Shown here piece by piece: positions 43,408 through 51,745 of a DNA stretch of 54,590 nt. Below the pieces are notes generated by a model. It did no database searches and had not been told where the DNA came from. It worked only from the letters and a program-made list of their open reading frames with translations. Within the stretch, counting starts at the first letter, position 1. Every line of letters starts with the position of its first letter. A program made the position numbers and the translations under genes. The DNA is from Clostridia bacterium (GTDB lineage Bacteria; Bacillota_A; Clostridia; Christensenellales; Aristaeellaceae): NCBI GenBank assembly GCA_017518705.1, contig JAFWUC010000045.1, positions 1 to 54,590 of the forward strand, read 5' to 3'.

Positions 43408-43419
43408 AGAGGTGTCCTT

Positions 43420-45348
43420 ATGAAGCGGCTGATCGTGTTCTGTCTGGCTCTGTGCCTGTGTCTGCCTGCGTTCGCCTTAAGCGAGGGCGGGGAGATCCAT
43501 GTCAAAAACATCGGGAGCGTGCCCGATGATTTCATATTCGGCATGGATCTGTCCTCGGTGATCTCCCTCGAAAACGGCGGCACGCGTTTTTATGATTTTG
43601 ACGGAAACGAAACGGATATATTCTTTCTGCTCAAACAAAACGGCATAACACATATCCGCGCCCGCCTGTGGAACGATCCCTACGACTCGGAAGGACGCCC
43701 CTACGGCGGCGGAATTTGCGACCTGGACACTCTTATACAGATCGGCACCCGCTGCACCAAAGCGGGCCTTAAGCTGATAGCGGACTTCCATTACTCGGAC
43801 TTCTGGGCCGACCCCGGAAAACAGATGCCTCCCAAGGCCTGGGCAGGCATGAGCGCGGAAGAAAAAGCGCAGGCGGTGTATGAGTTCACCCTGGCTTCCC
43901 TGACGGCGCTTAAGGCAAACGGAATAGACGTGGGCATGGTGCAGGCAGGCAACGAGACCAACGGCCGTCTGTGCGGCGAAAGCGGCTGGCCCGAGATCGC
44001 GGCTCTTATGAGCGCGGGGCTTAAAGCCGTCCAGGAGGTATACCCGGATGCGCTCACCGCGCTGCATTTCACAAATCCCGAAAACGCGGAGCAGCTCAGA
44101 TACTACGCAAAGCAGCTTGAAACTTACGCGCTCGATTATGACGTGTTCGCCACCAGCTGGTACCCCTTCTGGCACGGCAGCCTCGATAACCTGAGCGCGG
44201 TGCTGTCCGACATAGCGGACACTTACGGCAAAAAAGTGCTGGTAATGGAGACTTCGTACCCCTACACCTCCCTGGACAGCGACTTTTCCGGCAATACCGT
44301 AAGCGACGGCCCGCTTGACGGCTATCCTTTCACGCCCCAGGGGCAGGCGAATATGATAGCGGATCTTGCGGATACGCTGGTGAACCGCACACATTTTGCT
44401 GCCGGGCTGGTATACTGGGAAGGCGCGTGGATCACCGCCGGCGGTGCGAGCTATGACGAAAATCTGGCTTTGTGGGAGAAATACGGCTCCGGCTGGGCCA
44501 CCCGCTTCGCGGGCGAGTACGACCCGGACGACGCAGGCAGATACTTTGGCGGCAGCGCGGTGGACAACCAGGCGTTCTTTGATCCTTCCGGCCGCCCCCT
44601 TCCCTCACTGAAAGTGTTCAGACTGCTAAGGGAAGGCGGCGCGAGCGCTCCGGTCTGCGCAGACGCCCTCGAAAACGCGTACGTGCGCGCGGATATAAAC
44701 GGCACGATACTCCTGCCGGAGTGCGTCAGCGCCGTTATGAACGACGGTTCAAAGGAAGATGTGCCCGTGATATGGAACATCGACGAAGCGGGTCTGGACG
44801 CGCTGCGCGGGAAAGGCGCGGGCACCTACGCGATAAGCGGCGAGGCTCAGGGAATGGAAGTCAGCTGTTTCCTCACGCTGGAATACCGGAATTTCCTGAC
44901 AGATCCCGGCTTCGAGGAAGGCGGCGTAAACTGGCGCTTCACCGACCTTGGCAGTACGCAGCAGCTGTACGTGGAAGAAAAGCCCGGCGACAGCCTGAGC
45001 GGTACGAAGCACGCGCATTTCTGGAGCGCGAAAACCGATTCCGTGCGCTTCACGCTGGAGCAGGATATTGACAGCCTCCCCGAAGGCAGGTACGTGTTCG
45101 GCATCTCCATCATGGGCGGGGACGGCGGCAAAACCGACATATACGCTTACGTGAAGATAAACGGCGAGACCGTGACCACCGTTCCGATGAAGATAAGCTA
45201 CTACAACGTGTGGAACACCGGCGTCACGGAGCCCTTCTTCGTGCCCGAAGGCGCCTCTGTAACCGTAGGCGCATACGTGGCCTGCCAGGGCAGCGGCAAC
45301 GGCGCCTGGGGCAAGCTGGACGACGCTTTTGTGAATTCCGCCCGCTAA
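43420..45348 (+). CDS. Secreted GH53 endo-beta-1,4-galactanase
   Basis: A 642-residue secreted enzyme that should cleave beta-1,4-galactan side chains of pectin. It has a signal peptide (1-20 or so), a GH53 catalytic domain (~30-405) with ITHIRARLWNDPYD, LIADFHYSDFWADPGKQ, acid/base Glu179 in QAGNETNGR and nucleophile Glu277 in LVMETSYPY. The rest is a Big_4-type Ig-like domain (~430-485, with TILLPECVSAVMNDGS) and a carbohydrate-binding module-like beta-sandwich (~490-640). GH53 with such a C-terminal module is common in gut bacteria. RBS AGAGGTG. It appears to be the last gene of the rpiR-led cluster. Confidence 0.93.
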   Translation: MKRLIVFCLALCLCLPAFALSEGGEIHVKNIGSVPDDFIFGMDLSSVISLENGGTRFYDFDGNETDIFFLLKQNGITHIRARLWNDPYDSEGRPYGGGICDLDTLIQIGTRCTKAGLKLIADFHYSDFWADPGKQMPPKAWAGMSAEEKAQAVYEFTLASLTALKANGIDVGMVQAGNETNGRLCGESGWPEIAALMSAGLKAVQEVYPDALTALHFTNPENAEQLRYYAKQLETYALDYDVFATSWYPFWHGSLDNLSAVLSDIADTYGKKVLVMETSYPYTSLDSDFSGNTVSDGPLDGYPFTPQGQANMIADLADTLVNRTHFAAGLVYWEGAWITAGGASYDENLALWEKYGSGWATRFAGEYDPDDAGRYFGGSAVDNQAFFDPSGRPLPSLKVFRLLREGGASAPVCADALENAYVRADINGTILLPECVSAVMNDGSKEDVPVIWNIDEAGLDALRGKGAGTYAISGEAQGMEVSCFLTLEYRNFLTDPGFEEGGVNWRFTDLGSTQQLYVEEKPGDSLSGTKHAHFWSAKTDSVRFTLEQDIDSLPEGRYVFGISIMGGDGGKTDIYAYVKINGETVTTVPMKISYYNVWNTGVTEPFFVPEGASVTVGAYVACQGSGNGAWGKLDDAFVNSAR

Positions 45349-45384
45349 AAAAGCGCTTCCGGGGCAATTTCCCGCGAAAATCCC

Positions 45385-45413
45385 TTGAACAGGGCTGTTT
45401 TATGGTGTATAAT
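45385..45413 (+). promoter_or_regulatory. Sigma-A-type promoter of the secreted Cys protein gene
   Basis: TTGAAC (45385-45390), 17 bases, TATAAT (45408-45413). Confidence 0.8.
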
Positions 45414-45441
45414 AGAATCACTATAGTATGAGGTGACGTTT

Positions 45442-46077
45442 ATGCGCCGAATTATATCGCTTATCCTGAGCGCGCTGATGCTGTTCTCGCTGTGCGCCCT
45501 GTGCCTGGGCGAGGAGACAGACGAGCCCAACGATAAAGAAGAACCCGTCGTCCACCATTTCGTTAAGTGGAGCTATCGGGGCGACGGCACGCATATAAGC
45601 CAGTGCGATTATGACGACTGCAACGTCTGGCGCATCACCCCCTGCTCACCCATCACCGTCGAGCACGACGGCAGGACCGTAAGCTTCTGTCCCGTGTGCG
45701 GCCATTATGAGGACGGCTGCCCCGCCGTGATGTGGAACAGAGTGTGGCAGACCTGGAACTACTCCTCTTCCCCGCAGGGCGACTTTTCCACCATACTGTA
45801 CACCCGCCCCTTCGGTGAAGACAGCGACGTGCTGTTCTGCGCGTCATTCATCTACCGCTACGACGGCGCTCCGACGTACTTTGACGGCTACACCACCTTC
45901 ATGTTCGGGCTGACTACTCCCGCCCGTGACATATTCACCACCGGCGGAGAAGTGAAAGCCTACCTCACCAACGGAAGCGAAAAGCTGGATACAGAGGTCG
46001 AATACCTGCCCGCCCTCCGCGCGCTGCAGCTCACGATCCCCAAAGGCAGCTGGATGCTCGTAGTTGAAGAAAAATAG
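45442..46077 (+). CDS. Secreted protein with an N-terminal Cys-rich segment, unknown function
   Basis: A 211-residue protein with a clear signal peptide (MRRIISLILSALMLFSLCAL) cleaved near residue 25. After an acidic stretch there is a region with HISQCDYDDC, TPCSP, and FCPVCGHYEDGC, which looks like a zinc or disulfide knuckle. A beta-rich C-terminal domain (~100-211) follows. No family recognised. I chose the ATG at 45442 since GAGGTG lies six bases upstream; a GTG nine bases earlier overlaps that site. It has its own promoter and terminator. Confidence 0.75.
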   Translation: MRRIISLILSALMLFSLCALCLGEETDEPNDKEEPVVHHFVKWSYRGDGTHISQCDYDDCNVWRITPCSPITVEHDGRTVSFCPVCGHYEDGCPAVMWNRVWQTWNYSSSPQGDFSTILYTRPFGEDSDVLFCASFIYRYDGAPTYFDGYTTFMFGLTTPARDIFTTGGEVKAYLTNGSEKLDTEVEYLPALRALQLTIPKGSWMLVVEEK

Positions 46078-46093
46078 ACCCGGATATGCAATA

Positions 46094-46130
46094 AGAGCCC
46101 GGACGCACCAAGCGTCCGGGCTCTGTTTTT
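46094..46130 (+). terminator. Rho-independent terminator of the secreted Cys protein gene
   Basis: A 13-bp perfect stem AGAGCCCGGACGC / GCGTCCGGGCTCT around ACCAA, then GTTTTT. It faces the convergent small zinc protein gene and may serve both. Confidence 0.9.
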
Positions 46131-46146
46131 ACCTACAGGCCGCAGT

Positions 46147-46335
46147 TTACCTGAACAGCGTGCAGCCAGCCTTTTTGAAGTTCTCCACCAGGCGGTCAAG
46201 CTGTTCGTCCGTGAGCTTGAATTCCTTTTTCAGGCACTCCCGGCACAAATAGTCTTCCCTCGCCCGGTTAATCAGTTTCTTGGTCAGCCCCGCGTCATTC
46301 GGGGTGACATCTCCCCCGCATATGACGCACTTCAC
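46147..46335 (-). CDS. Tiny zinc-knuckle protein coupled to alpha-galactosidase
   Basis: A 62-residue protein with MKCVICGGDV and YLCRECLKKEF, that is two CxxC pairs able to bind one zinc, followed by a helical tail with LTDEQLDRLVENFKKAGC. The start is GTG, and its second base pair overlaps the stop of the GH27 gene (GTGA), so it is made only together with that gene's message. Similar small zinc proteins are common in Clostridia without known function. It is too short for a sure family call. Confidence 0.65.
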   Translation of the reverse strand: MKCVICGGDVTPNDAGLTKKLINRAREDYLCRECLKKEFKLTDEQLDRLVENFKKAGCTLFR

Positions 46336-47456
46336 GCCCGGAAGGTATTTGCCAGCGCCACCACGCAGGAGCGTGCGGGCACGGCCAGGTTCACATACTC
46401 CATGTACTTGCCTGACAGTTCGCCGATGACCGGGGTGAACTCAAAGCCCAGGCCGCTGGAAGCGGTCAGTCCCACGTCCGTGAAGCTCAGGGACATGTTC
46501 CTGTCTTTGTCGGAGAAGTTGACGAACGCTACGGCGTAGCCCTTTTCCAGGTGTTTGAACACCACCAGTTTATCGTCTCTCTCCGGATTGTCCAGGAACA
46601 TGGGCTGGCGGCACTCCTTATCCTGGTTTATGGCGATGAGCATCGGGTTGGTGACCAGTTTGAGTATATCGTCGTCCATCTTTCTTATGTCGCAGCCCAG
46701 CATCAGCGGCACGCCGCACATGCACCACAGCGCGAACTCGCTCTGGTAGTCGCCAAGCGTGCAGCCGCCCACGCCCACGTTGCCCTTGCCGTACATGCCC
46801 ACGGTCAGCATATCCATGTCGTTAAAGCACTGAGCGCCGGACTGGGAAAATCTGCCCAGCTGCGAGATCAGTATCTTCTTAAAGCTTTCCGGGCTGTCGA
46901 AAATGTCTCCGGTGGAGCGGAACATGTGAGCGCCCGTGGCGCGGATCCAGTTCCACACATCCTCGGTGCCCCACTGGCAGGCGGAAAACAGTATATCGCG
47001 GCCGGATTCCTTAAGTGCCATGCCCATGCGCCTGTACAGCAGCTCTCCCTCTATGAACCTGGGATGATAGCAGTAATCGTACTTAAGAAAGTCCACGCCC
47101 CACTCGGCAAAGGTGCGGGCGTCCAGATACTCGTGGTCGAAGCTGCCCGGGTAATCCGCGCAGGTGCGCTGCCCCGCGCAGGAGTACATGCCCAGCTTGA
47201 GCCCCTTGGAATGCACGTAGTCGCTCAGCGCCTTCATGCCGTTGGGGAACTTTTTGGGGTCGGGCACTATGCGGCGGGTCTGCTTGTCCCTTTCCCTCAG
47301 GCTCCAGCAGTCGTCTATGACCACGTACTTGTAGCCTGCCTTGTCCAGTCCCTTTTCCACCATGACGTCGGCAGTCTGGCGGATCAATTCGTCCGAAATG
47401 TTTTCTCCGAAGGTGTTCCAGGTGTTAAAGCCCATCGGCGGTGTGTTTACCAGCAT
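46332..47456 (-). CDS. GH27 alpha-galactosidase (intracellular)
   Basis: A 374-residue glycoside hydrolase that should release alpha-galactose from oligosaccharides. It has PPMGFNTWNTF at the N-terminus, VVIDDCW, the nucleophile Asp127 in FLKYDYC and the acid/base Asp184 in FRSTGDIF, and CMCGVPLMLGCDIRKM. A C-terminal beta-sandwich (~285-374) follows. It has no signal peptide, so it acts in the cytoplasm on imported sugars. I chose the ATG at 47456, which has GGAGG eight bases upstream; the ATG 15 bases earlier overlaps that site. It is followed by the coupled zinc-knuckle gene. Confidence 0.93.
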   Translation of the reverse strand: MLVNTPPMGFNTWNTFGENISDELIRQTADVMVEKGLDKAGYKYVVIDDCWSLRERDKQTRRIVPDPKKFPNGMKALSDYVHSKGLKLGMYSCAGQRTCADYPGSFDHEYLDARTFAEWGVDFLKYDYCYHPRFIEGELLYRRMGMALKESGRDILFSACQWGTEDVWNWIRATGAHMFRSTGDIFDSPESFKKILISQLGRFSQSGAQCFNDMDMLTVGMYGKGNVGVGGCTLGDYQSEFALWCMCGVPLMLGCDIRKMDDDILKLVTNPMLIAINQDKECRQPMFLDNPERDDKLVVFKHLEKGYAVAFVNFSDKDRNMSLSFTDVGLTASSGLGFEFTPVIGELSGKYMEYVNLAVPARSCVVALANTFRA

Positions 47457-47487
47457 ATCAGAAACCTCCATCGCGTTTTCTTAAACC

Positions 47488-47516
47488 ATTATACCCTTAC
47501 TCCGATAAGATTTCAA
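47488..47516 (-). promoter_or_regulatory. Sigma-A-type promoter of the GH27 operon
   Basis: Minus strand TTGAAA (47516-47511), 17 bases, TATAAT (47493-47488). Confidence 0.8.
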
Positions 47517-47519
47517 GCA

Positions 47520-47544
47520 ATAAAAAACAGCGCAAGCGCGCTGT
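47520..47544 (-). terminator. Terminator of the lspA-rluD operon
   Basis: Minus strand ACAGCGC / GCGCTGT around GCTT, then TTTTTATT. It begins at the rluD-type stop codon and directly precedes the GH27 promoter. Confidence 0.8.
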
Positions 47545-48437
47545 CACTGTCTGAGTTTGTTTAACCAGTATGTGAACCTTTCCTCTGGCTCCGCCTCAAA
47601 GCGCATGCGCTCGCCCGTGACGGGGTGGTCGAAGCCTATCACGCCCGCGTGGAGCAGCTGTCCGCCCTCAACTTCGTACGGGGGCTTTTTGAAGCCGTAC
47701 ACCGGGTCGCCCAGTACGGGATGGTTGAGCGATGCCATGTGCACCCTTATCTGGTGGGTGCGCCCCGTGGTCAGGCGGCACTCTACGAGGCTCGCGCCCC
47801 TTAGCTCCTCCAGCACGCGCCAGTTGGTCACAGCCCGGCGCCCGCCCGGGACTATCGCCATCTTCTTGCGGTCAGTCGGGTGGCGGCCTATGGGCGCATC
47901 CACCCGGCCTTCGTTTTCCCTGAAATGTCCGCACACTATGGCTTTGTATATCCTTTCCACACTGTGCTCGCTTATCTGCTTTGACAGGCTCTGGTGCGCA
48001 AGGTCGGTCTTTGCCACCAAGAGCAGGCCGCTGGTATCCTTGTCGATGCGGTGCACTATGCCGGGGCGTTCCACCCCGCCCACGACGCTCAGGCTGCCAA
48101 GCGCCGCCAGAAGCGCGTTCACCAGCGTGCCGTCCGGGTTGCCCGCCGCGGGATGCACCACCATGCCCGATGGTTTATACACTACCGCCAGGTAGTCGTC
48201 CTCGTACACGATCCTGAGCGGGATATCCTGCGGGACTATGTCCGTCGGTTCGGGCTCCGGCAGCGTGTACGCGACCCTGTCCCCCGGCTTAAGCTCGTAT
48301 CCCGCCTTGGTGCGCACGATCGAGTTAACGTTCACCAGTCCCTGTTTTATAAGCGTCTCCGCCCTGGAACGGCTGACCGAAGCGTTTTCGGAAAGGAACA
48401 CGTCCAGGCGCGCGGTTTTGTCCGAAACGAGCTCCAT
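47544..48437 (-). CDS. RluD-family 23S rRNA pseudouridine synthase
   Basis: A 297-residue RluA/RluD-type pseudouridine synthase. It has an S4 RNA-binding domain (1-60, with ARLDVFLSENASVSRSRAET), the catalytic Asp132 in VHRIDKDTSGLLLVAK, and the RTHQIRVHMASLNHPVLGD motif. It is likely to act on 23S rRNA helix 69, but RluD-like paralogues differ in target. It starts directly after the lspA stop, a common Firmicute order. Confidence 0.92.
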   Translation of the reverse strand: MELVSDKTARLDVFLSENASVSRSRAETLIKQGLVNVNSIVRTKAGYELKPGDRVAYTLPEPEPTDIVPQDIPLRIVYEDDYLAVVYKPSGMVVHPAAGNPDGTLVNALLAALGSLSVVGGVERPGIVHRIDKDTSGLLLVAKTDLAHQSLSKQISEHSVERIYKAIVCGHFRENEGRVDAPIGRHPTDRKKMAIVPGGRRAVTNWRVLEELRGASLVECRLTTGRTHQIRVHMASLNHPVLGDPVYGFKKPPYEVEGGQLLHAGVIGFDHPVTGERMRFEAEPEERFTYWLNKLRQ

Positions 48438-48908
48438 CTAAGCGTCACCCTTCCTGAAAATGTACGAAACGCAGAACAGTATCAGCCCCAGCGTGACGCA
48501 TATGTCCGCCAGGTTGAACGCGGGGAACGGGATGAATTCCGGCTTGATCCAGTCCGTGACCCACCCCAGTGCGAGCCTCTCGTAAGCGTTTGCCGCGCCT
48601 CCCGCCAGTGCGGAAGCCAGGCAGCCCGCCTGAAACGCGCTCAAGCGCCCGAACAGTATATACGCCGCCAGCGCCGCCAGCGCCGCTATCCCCAGCGCCG
48701 CCGCCAGAGCGGGAACGCCCGAAAGCAGCCCGAAAGCCGCGCCGGAATTGCGGACGACGCGCAGTGACACGATGCCCCTTATTATAACGCCGTCGCCGGT
48801 ATATACGTCCACCAGATGGCGTGACAGGGCGATAAGCGCCGAAAGGATCACAAACACGGGCGCCGCGATCCGCAGGTTCTTTGTCTTCATAAGCTTAAAC
48901 AAACACAA
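48438..48908 (-). CDS. lspA: Lipoprotein signal peptidase LspA
   Basis: LspA cuts signal peptides of lipoproteins after Lgt acts. The protein of ~150-156 residues has four membrane helices and the motifs RNSGAAFG, GGAANAYERL, VTDWI and FNLADICVT. The two catalytic Asp are those in VTDWI and FNLAD. In the third motif Glu replaces the usual Asp of N-x-x-D-R. The start is uncertain: a TTG at 48908 has GAGGG five bases upstream, and an ATG at 48890 looks like a more natural N-terminus (MKTKNLRIAAP) but has no ribosome site. Confidence 0.88.
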   Translation of the reverse strand: MCLFKLMKTKNLRIAAPVFVILSALIALSRHLVDVYTGDGVIIRGIVSLRVVRNSGAAFGLLSGVPALAAALGIAALAALAAYILFGRLSAFQAGCLASALAGGAANAYERLALGWVTDWIKPEFIPFPAFNLADICVTLGLILFCVSYIFRKGDA

Positions 48909-48913
48909 TAACA

Positions 48914-48939
48914 CCCTCTGAGCCCTGAGACCCAGAGGG
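48914..48939 (-). other. Hairpin that overlaps the lspA ribosome-binding site
   Basis: Minus strand CCCTCTG (48939-48933) pairs with CAGAGGG (48920-48914) around a 12-base loop; the second arm holds the GAGGG used for the lspA TTG start. It could act as a terminator of divIVA or hide the ribosome site. Confidence 0.45.
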
Positions 48940-48964
48940 AGCCGGAATAAACGTCAGGTTCGCT

Positions 48965-49525
48965 TTATTCGTGAGAATACAGGGGGCTGTCCTTAAGCAG
49001 CTTCGCCTGCTCGTCGACCAGGGCAGAAAAGTTCTTGTGATACTCTTCCCCGGCGTTCTTGAGCTGCTCGTAATCCTGGCGGATCTCGGCGAGCTTCTGC
49101 TGGCTGGCAGCTTCCAGACCGGCGGCCTGCTCCTGGGCGTCGGAAACGATCTTGCGGGCCTTTTTGCGGGCTTCGTCGATGGTCTCGTCCGCGATGCGCT
49201 GGGCGGAGATAAGGGTCTCCCTCAGCGTGGTCTCCAGGTTCTTGAAATAGCTGGGCTCGTTGAACGTGACCGCGCCGTCTTCCTTTACCGCGGGGGCGTT
49301 CACGACCTGCTGCGCCTTCTCCTCGGCCTCAGCCTTGTCCTTTTTGAGCGCCGCCAGCTCGGCTTTCAGGCTCTCGATCTCCTTGAGCAGGTTCATGTTG
49401 GTCTCGCCCAGTTCCTGGGTCTGATCCGCCAGCTCATCAAGAAAATCTCCGACTTCGTCCCTGTCGTAGCCGTTTTTCACGATGGGGAATTCCTTCGCTC
49501 TGATCTCGTTATCGGTAATAGCCAT
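48965..49525 (-). CDS. divIVA: DivIVA-family cell-pole/septum protein
   Basis: A 186-residue coiled-coil protein. The N-terminal membrane-curvature domain has IRAKEFPIVKNGYDRDEVGDFLDEL, quoted here in part, with the invariant F and the G-Y-D-x-x-E-V phrase. Two coiled coils (about 32-75 and 100-165) follow. It marks poles or septa and guides wall synthesis. I chose ATG 49525 because AAAGG lies nine bases before it; the ATG three codons earlier abuts that site. It belongs to the sepF-yggT-divIVA-lspA series. Confidence 0.9.
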   Translation of the reverse strand: MAITDNEIRAKEFPIVKNGYDRDEVGDFLDELADQTQELGETNMNLLKEIESLKAELAALKKDKAEAEEKAQQVVNAPAVKEDGAVTFNEPSYFKNLETTLRETLISAQRIADETIDEARKKARKIVSDAQEQAAGLEAASQQKLAEIRQDYEQLKNAGEEYHKNFSALVDEQAKLLKDSPLYSHE

Positions 49526-49583
49526 ATTATCCATCCTTTCGGTATATGTATTTTATCTTAACGCGCTTGGCGCGCGGAGAATC

Positions 49584-49880
49584 CTAAAACACAAGTTTAA
49601 TCAGCCAGGACAGCAGTTCGCACAGCACTACCGCGACCGCCGGAGAAAAGTCTATTCCCGTAGAGGAGATCACTCCGTCCATGGACTTCTGGATGGGAAA
49701 CAGCACCGGGTCGGTCGCCTTTTCCAGCAGGTAGTTCACCTTTCCGCCCTCGCCGTGCGTGAGCCTTAAGTACAGGTGTACGAGCACCCTCAGTATGACC
49801 AGCAGTTCTATCAGCGAGATTATGGTTATGAGTATGCGCGGGATCGCGCTTATGTACAGCCTTGCGCCTAATGTGATCAT
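49584..49880 (-). CDS. YggT-family membrane protein
   Basis: A 98-residue protein with two membrane regions (about 12-37 and 78-97) and the YggT loop YLLEKATDPVLFPIQKSM, in which the T-D/E-P-x-L-x-P-x-R/Q motif is plain. It starts one base after the sepF stop. YggT genes follow sepF in most Firmicutes and Actinobacteria; a role in division or ion balance is only inferred. Confidence 0.9.
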   Translation of the reverse strand: MITLGARLYISAIPRILITIISLIELLVILRVLVHLYLRLTHGEGGKVNYLLEKATDPVLFPIQKSMDGVISSTGIDFSPAVAVVLCELLSWLIKLVF

Positions 49881-49881
49881 A

Positions 49882-50400
49882 TCAGTATCTCCTGTCTATG
49901 TGTCTGGACATGTTCACGTTTACATTCTTGGGGGCAATGAAATACGTGTTTTCGGTGATCTTCCTGACCTTGGCATTCAGGGCAAACGCCGCGCCCGCCA
50001 GCGTGTCGATTATGCGCTGGGCGGAAAAGTCGTCCGCGCCGTCAAAGTTGATGACCGCGCTGGTGCCGGCGATTATGTCCTTTATGACCTCCGCGCACTC
50101 GCCCAGCTGGGTGATGTAGTAAACCATCGTGTCGGGGCGGGCCATGGGCTTTAAGCTGTCCTTCTGGGGCTGCACGAACGCGCCGCCGCTTCTGCGGGTG
50201 GTCTGCCGGGCTTCCCTTCTGGCCTGCTGTCCGCGGGAGCGGGCGTAGGCGTCCTCGTACAGGCTGGACTCCTGCTGCCTGCGGGGCTGCTGATAGCCGC
50301 CGCGGGGCGCTTCCTCCCGGTAATCGTCCCCGTCGTCGTCCTCTATGCTGACAAGTTTCAGTTTCTGCAATAAAGCCGTGAACCGGCTTAGATCCGCCAT
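49882..50400 (-). CDS. sepF: Cell division protein SepF
   Basis: A 172-residue FtsZ-anchoring protein. It has a short N-terminal amphipathic segment (MADLSRFTALLQKLKLV), a low-complexity Arg/Gln linker (~20-85), and the SepF domain (~90-165) with CAEVIKDIIAGTSAVINF and FALNAKVRKITENTYFIAP. Start: ATG 50400 with GAGGAA about nine bases upstream. First gene of the block followed by yggT and divIVA. Confidence 0.93.
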   Translation of the reverse strand: MADLSRFTALLQKLKLVSIEDDDGDDYREEAPRGGYQQPRRQQESSLYEDAYARSRGQQARREARQTTRRSGGAFVQPQKDSLKPMARPDTMVYYITQLGECAEVIKDIIAGTSAVINFDGADDFSAQRIIDTLAGAAFALNAKVRKITENTYFIAPKNVNVNMSRHIDRRY

Positions 50401-50425
50401 ATGAAGCAATTCCTCACAGTTTAGA

Positions 50426-51604
50426 CTATTTTATGAGCACCTGCGCACCCTGAGACAGCACCCCTTCAACCAGGGGCGTGAACAGCACGGTGCCGTCGGA
50501 ACGGTAGGTCAGTATCTCGATGGGCACGAACGTGCCGCCCGGCACGTCGTACAGCCACAGGCCCGTCTGCCCGCTTACGGTGGACACCGCCTTGCGGCTG
50601 ACTATCAGCCCGTTCATGTTGGCGCCTATGGTCACGTCTCCGCTCCGGGCGTAAGCCAGGGGGCCAATGGGCTGTTTTATCTCCAGCGTAGCCATTACGG
50701 TGGAACCGTTTTTGACCACCTTTACCACAGTGCCCTCATAGGCCAGTTCGTCGTAGCCCCTGAGCACGAAGGAGTACACCGTGTCCAGCGTGGGGTTCCA
50801 CTTGCCGTCATCCGCGATAAGCAGGATGTACCAGTGGTTCTGGTCCATCACGCGGTACACGTTGGTGGAGGCTTTGGGGGAAGCGACCTTCAGGCTTCCG
50901 CCCTGCAGCACCGTGCGCACGTCGCTTATCTCAAGGGAAGACACCGTGTTCTGGTTGAGCGCGTCCTCGTACCCGTCCAGGTAGAACGACACCAGGCCGT
51001 CCCTGGGCGCGGGTTTGGGCACCTGCCAGCTGGAAATGGCGTTCAGGCGCTGGTTTTCGTCGTCGTAATACTTTATAAGCTTGCTGTCGCTTCGGCGGTT
51101 CTGGCTCATGTAGGAGCGCCTGTCCTCCATGGCCTGGGTGAGCAGCCTGACCATGCGGTTAAGGTCGCCCTGGGTCTTGCCCTTTACCAGGCTTTTGAGC
51201 TCCTCCGCCCGCTGGTGCACGTTGAGGTTCAACACCTCAAGCTGCGCGTCCAGCTCGTTGCCCAGCACGATCTTGTGATACGCCTGTATGTTCTTGCGCG
51301 TGTTGTTCAGGTCGTTTATCAGGCGGGTGGAATACTCCATCGTGTACACGTTCGCGCACACGTCCCCGCTCTTTACCAGCGTCAGCTCCGTGGCCAGGTA
51401 ATCCACCCTGGAGACCTGCCCCTCGCTCACCACCGCCTCGTCGCGGACGATCACGCCCTTGACCTGGCGGGTATCGCTGGCTGTGCCCTGATAGATGACC
51501 GTGACTTCGCTGGAGGCGAATATGCTACCGCGGAATATGAACACCACTATGAGCGCGAGCAGCAGCAGTACCAGGTAAAACCTGCCTGTCACGCGAATCT
51601 TCAC
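50426..51604 (-). CDS. HlyD-like membrane-anchored protein of the sepF locus
   Basis: A 392-residue protein with one N-terminal membrane helix (about 9-27). A lipoyl/barrel-sandwich-like half follows (GVIVRDEAVVS...), then a long helical hairpin (~90-170) and a beta-rich half. This layout is like HlyD/periplasmic adaptor proteins but without an ABC exporter next to it. Similar genes stand just before sepF in many Clostridia, so a role in division or wall assembly is possible. The start is GTG with AGGAGG eight bases upstream, and the gene has a good promoter. I could not name an exact family. Confidence 0.7.
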   Translation of the reverse strand: MKIRVTGRFYLVLLLLALIVVFIFRGSIFASSEVTVIYQGTASDTRQVKGVIVRDEAVVSEGQVSRVDYLATELTLVKSGDVCANVYTMEYSTRLINDLNNTRKNIQAYHKIVLGNELDAQLEVLNLNVHQRAEELKSLVKGKTQGDLNRMVRLLTQAMEDRRSYMSQNRRSDSKLIKYYDDENQRLNAISSWQVPKPAPRDGLVSFYLDGYEDALNQNTVSSLEISDVRTVLQGGSLKVASPKASTNVYRVMDQNHWYILLIADDGKWNPTLDTVYSFVLRGYDELAYEGTVVKVVKNGSTVMATLEIKQPIGPLAYARSGDVTIGANMNGLIVSRKAVSTVSGQTGLWLYDVPGGTFVPIEILTYRSDGTVLFTPLVEGVLSQGAQVLIK

Positions 51605-51640
51605 CCGGCATACCTCCTGCTTGCATAGTTACACATATAT

Positions 51641-51669
51641 ATTATATAACGTTTTCAAACATATTTCAA
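51641..51669 (-). promoter_or_regulatory. Sigma-A-type promoter of the HlyD-like/sepF operon
   Basis: Minus strand TTGAAA (51669-51664), 17 bases, TATAAT (51646-51641). Confidence 0.8.
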
Positions 51670-51685
51670 TAATGTTTTTGTTATC

Positions 51686-51714
51686 TTGACATTCACTGCC
51701 TGTGCATCTATAAT
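51686..51714 (+). promoter_or_regulatory. Consensus sigma-A promoter of lgt
   Basis: TTGACA (51686-51691), 17 bases, TATAAT (51709-51714), divergent from the HlyD-like promoter 17 bases away. Confidence 0.88.
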
Positions 51715-51745
51715 TTTTCTGTTAATTGTCTGCACGGAGGCACGC

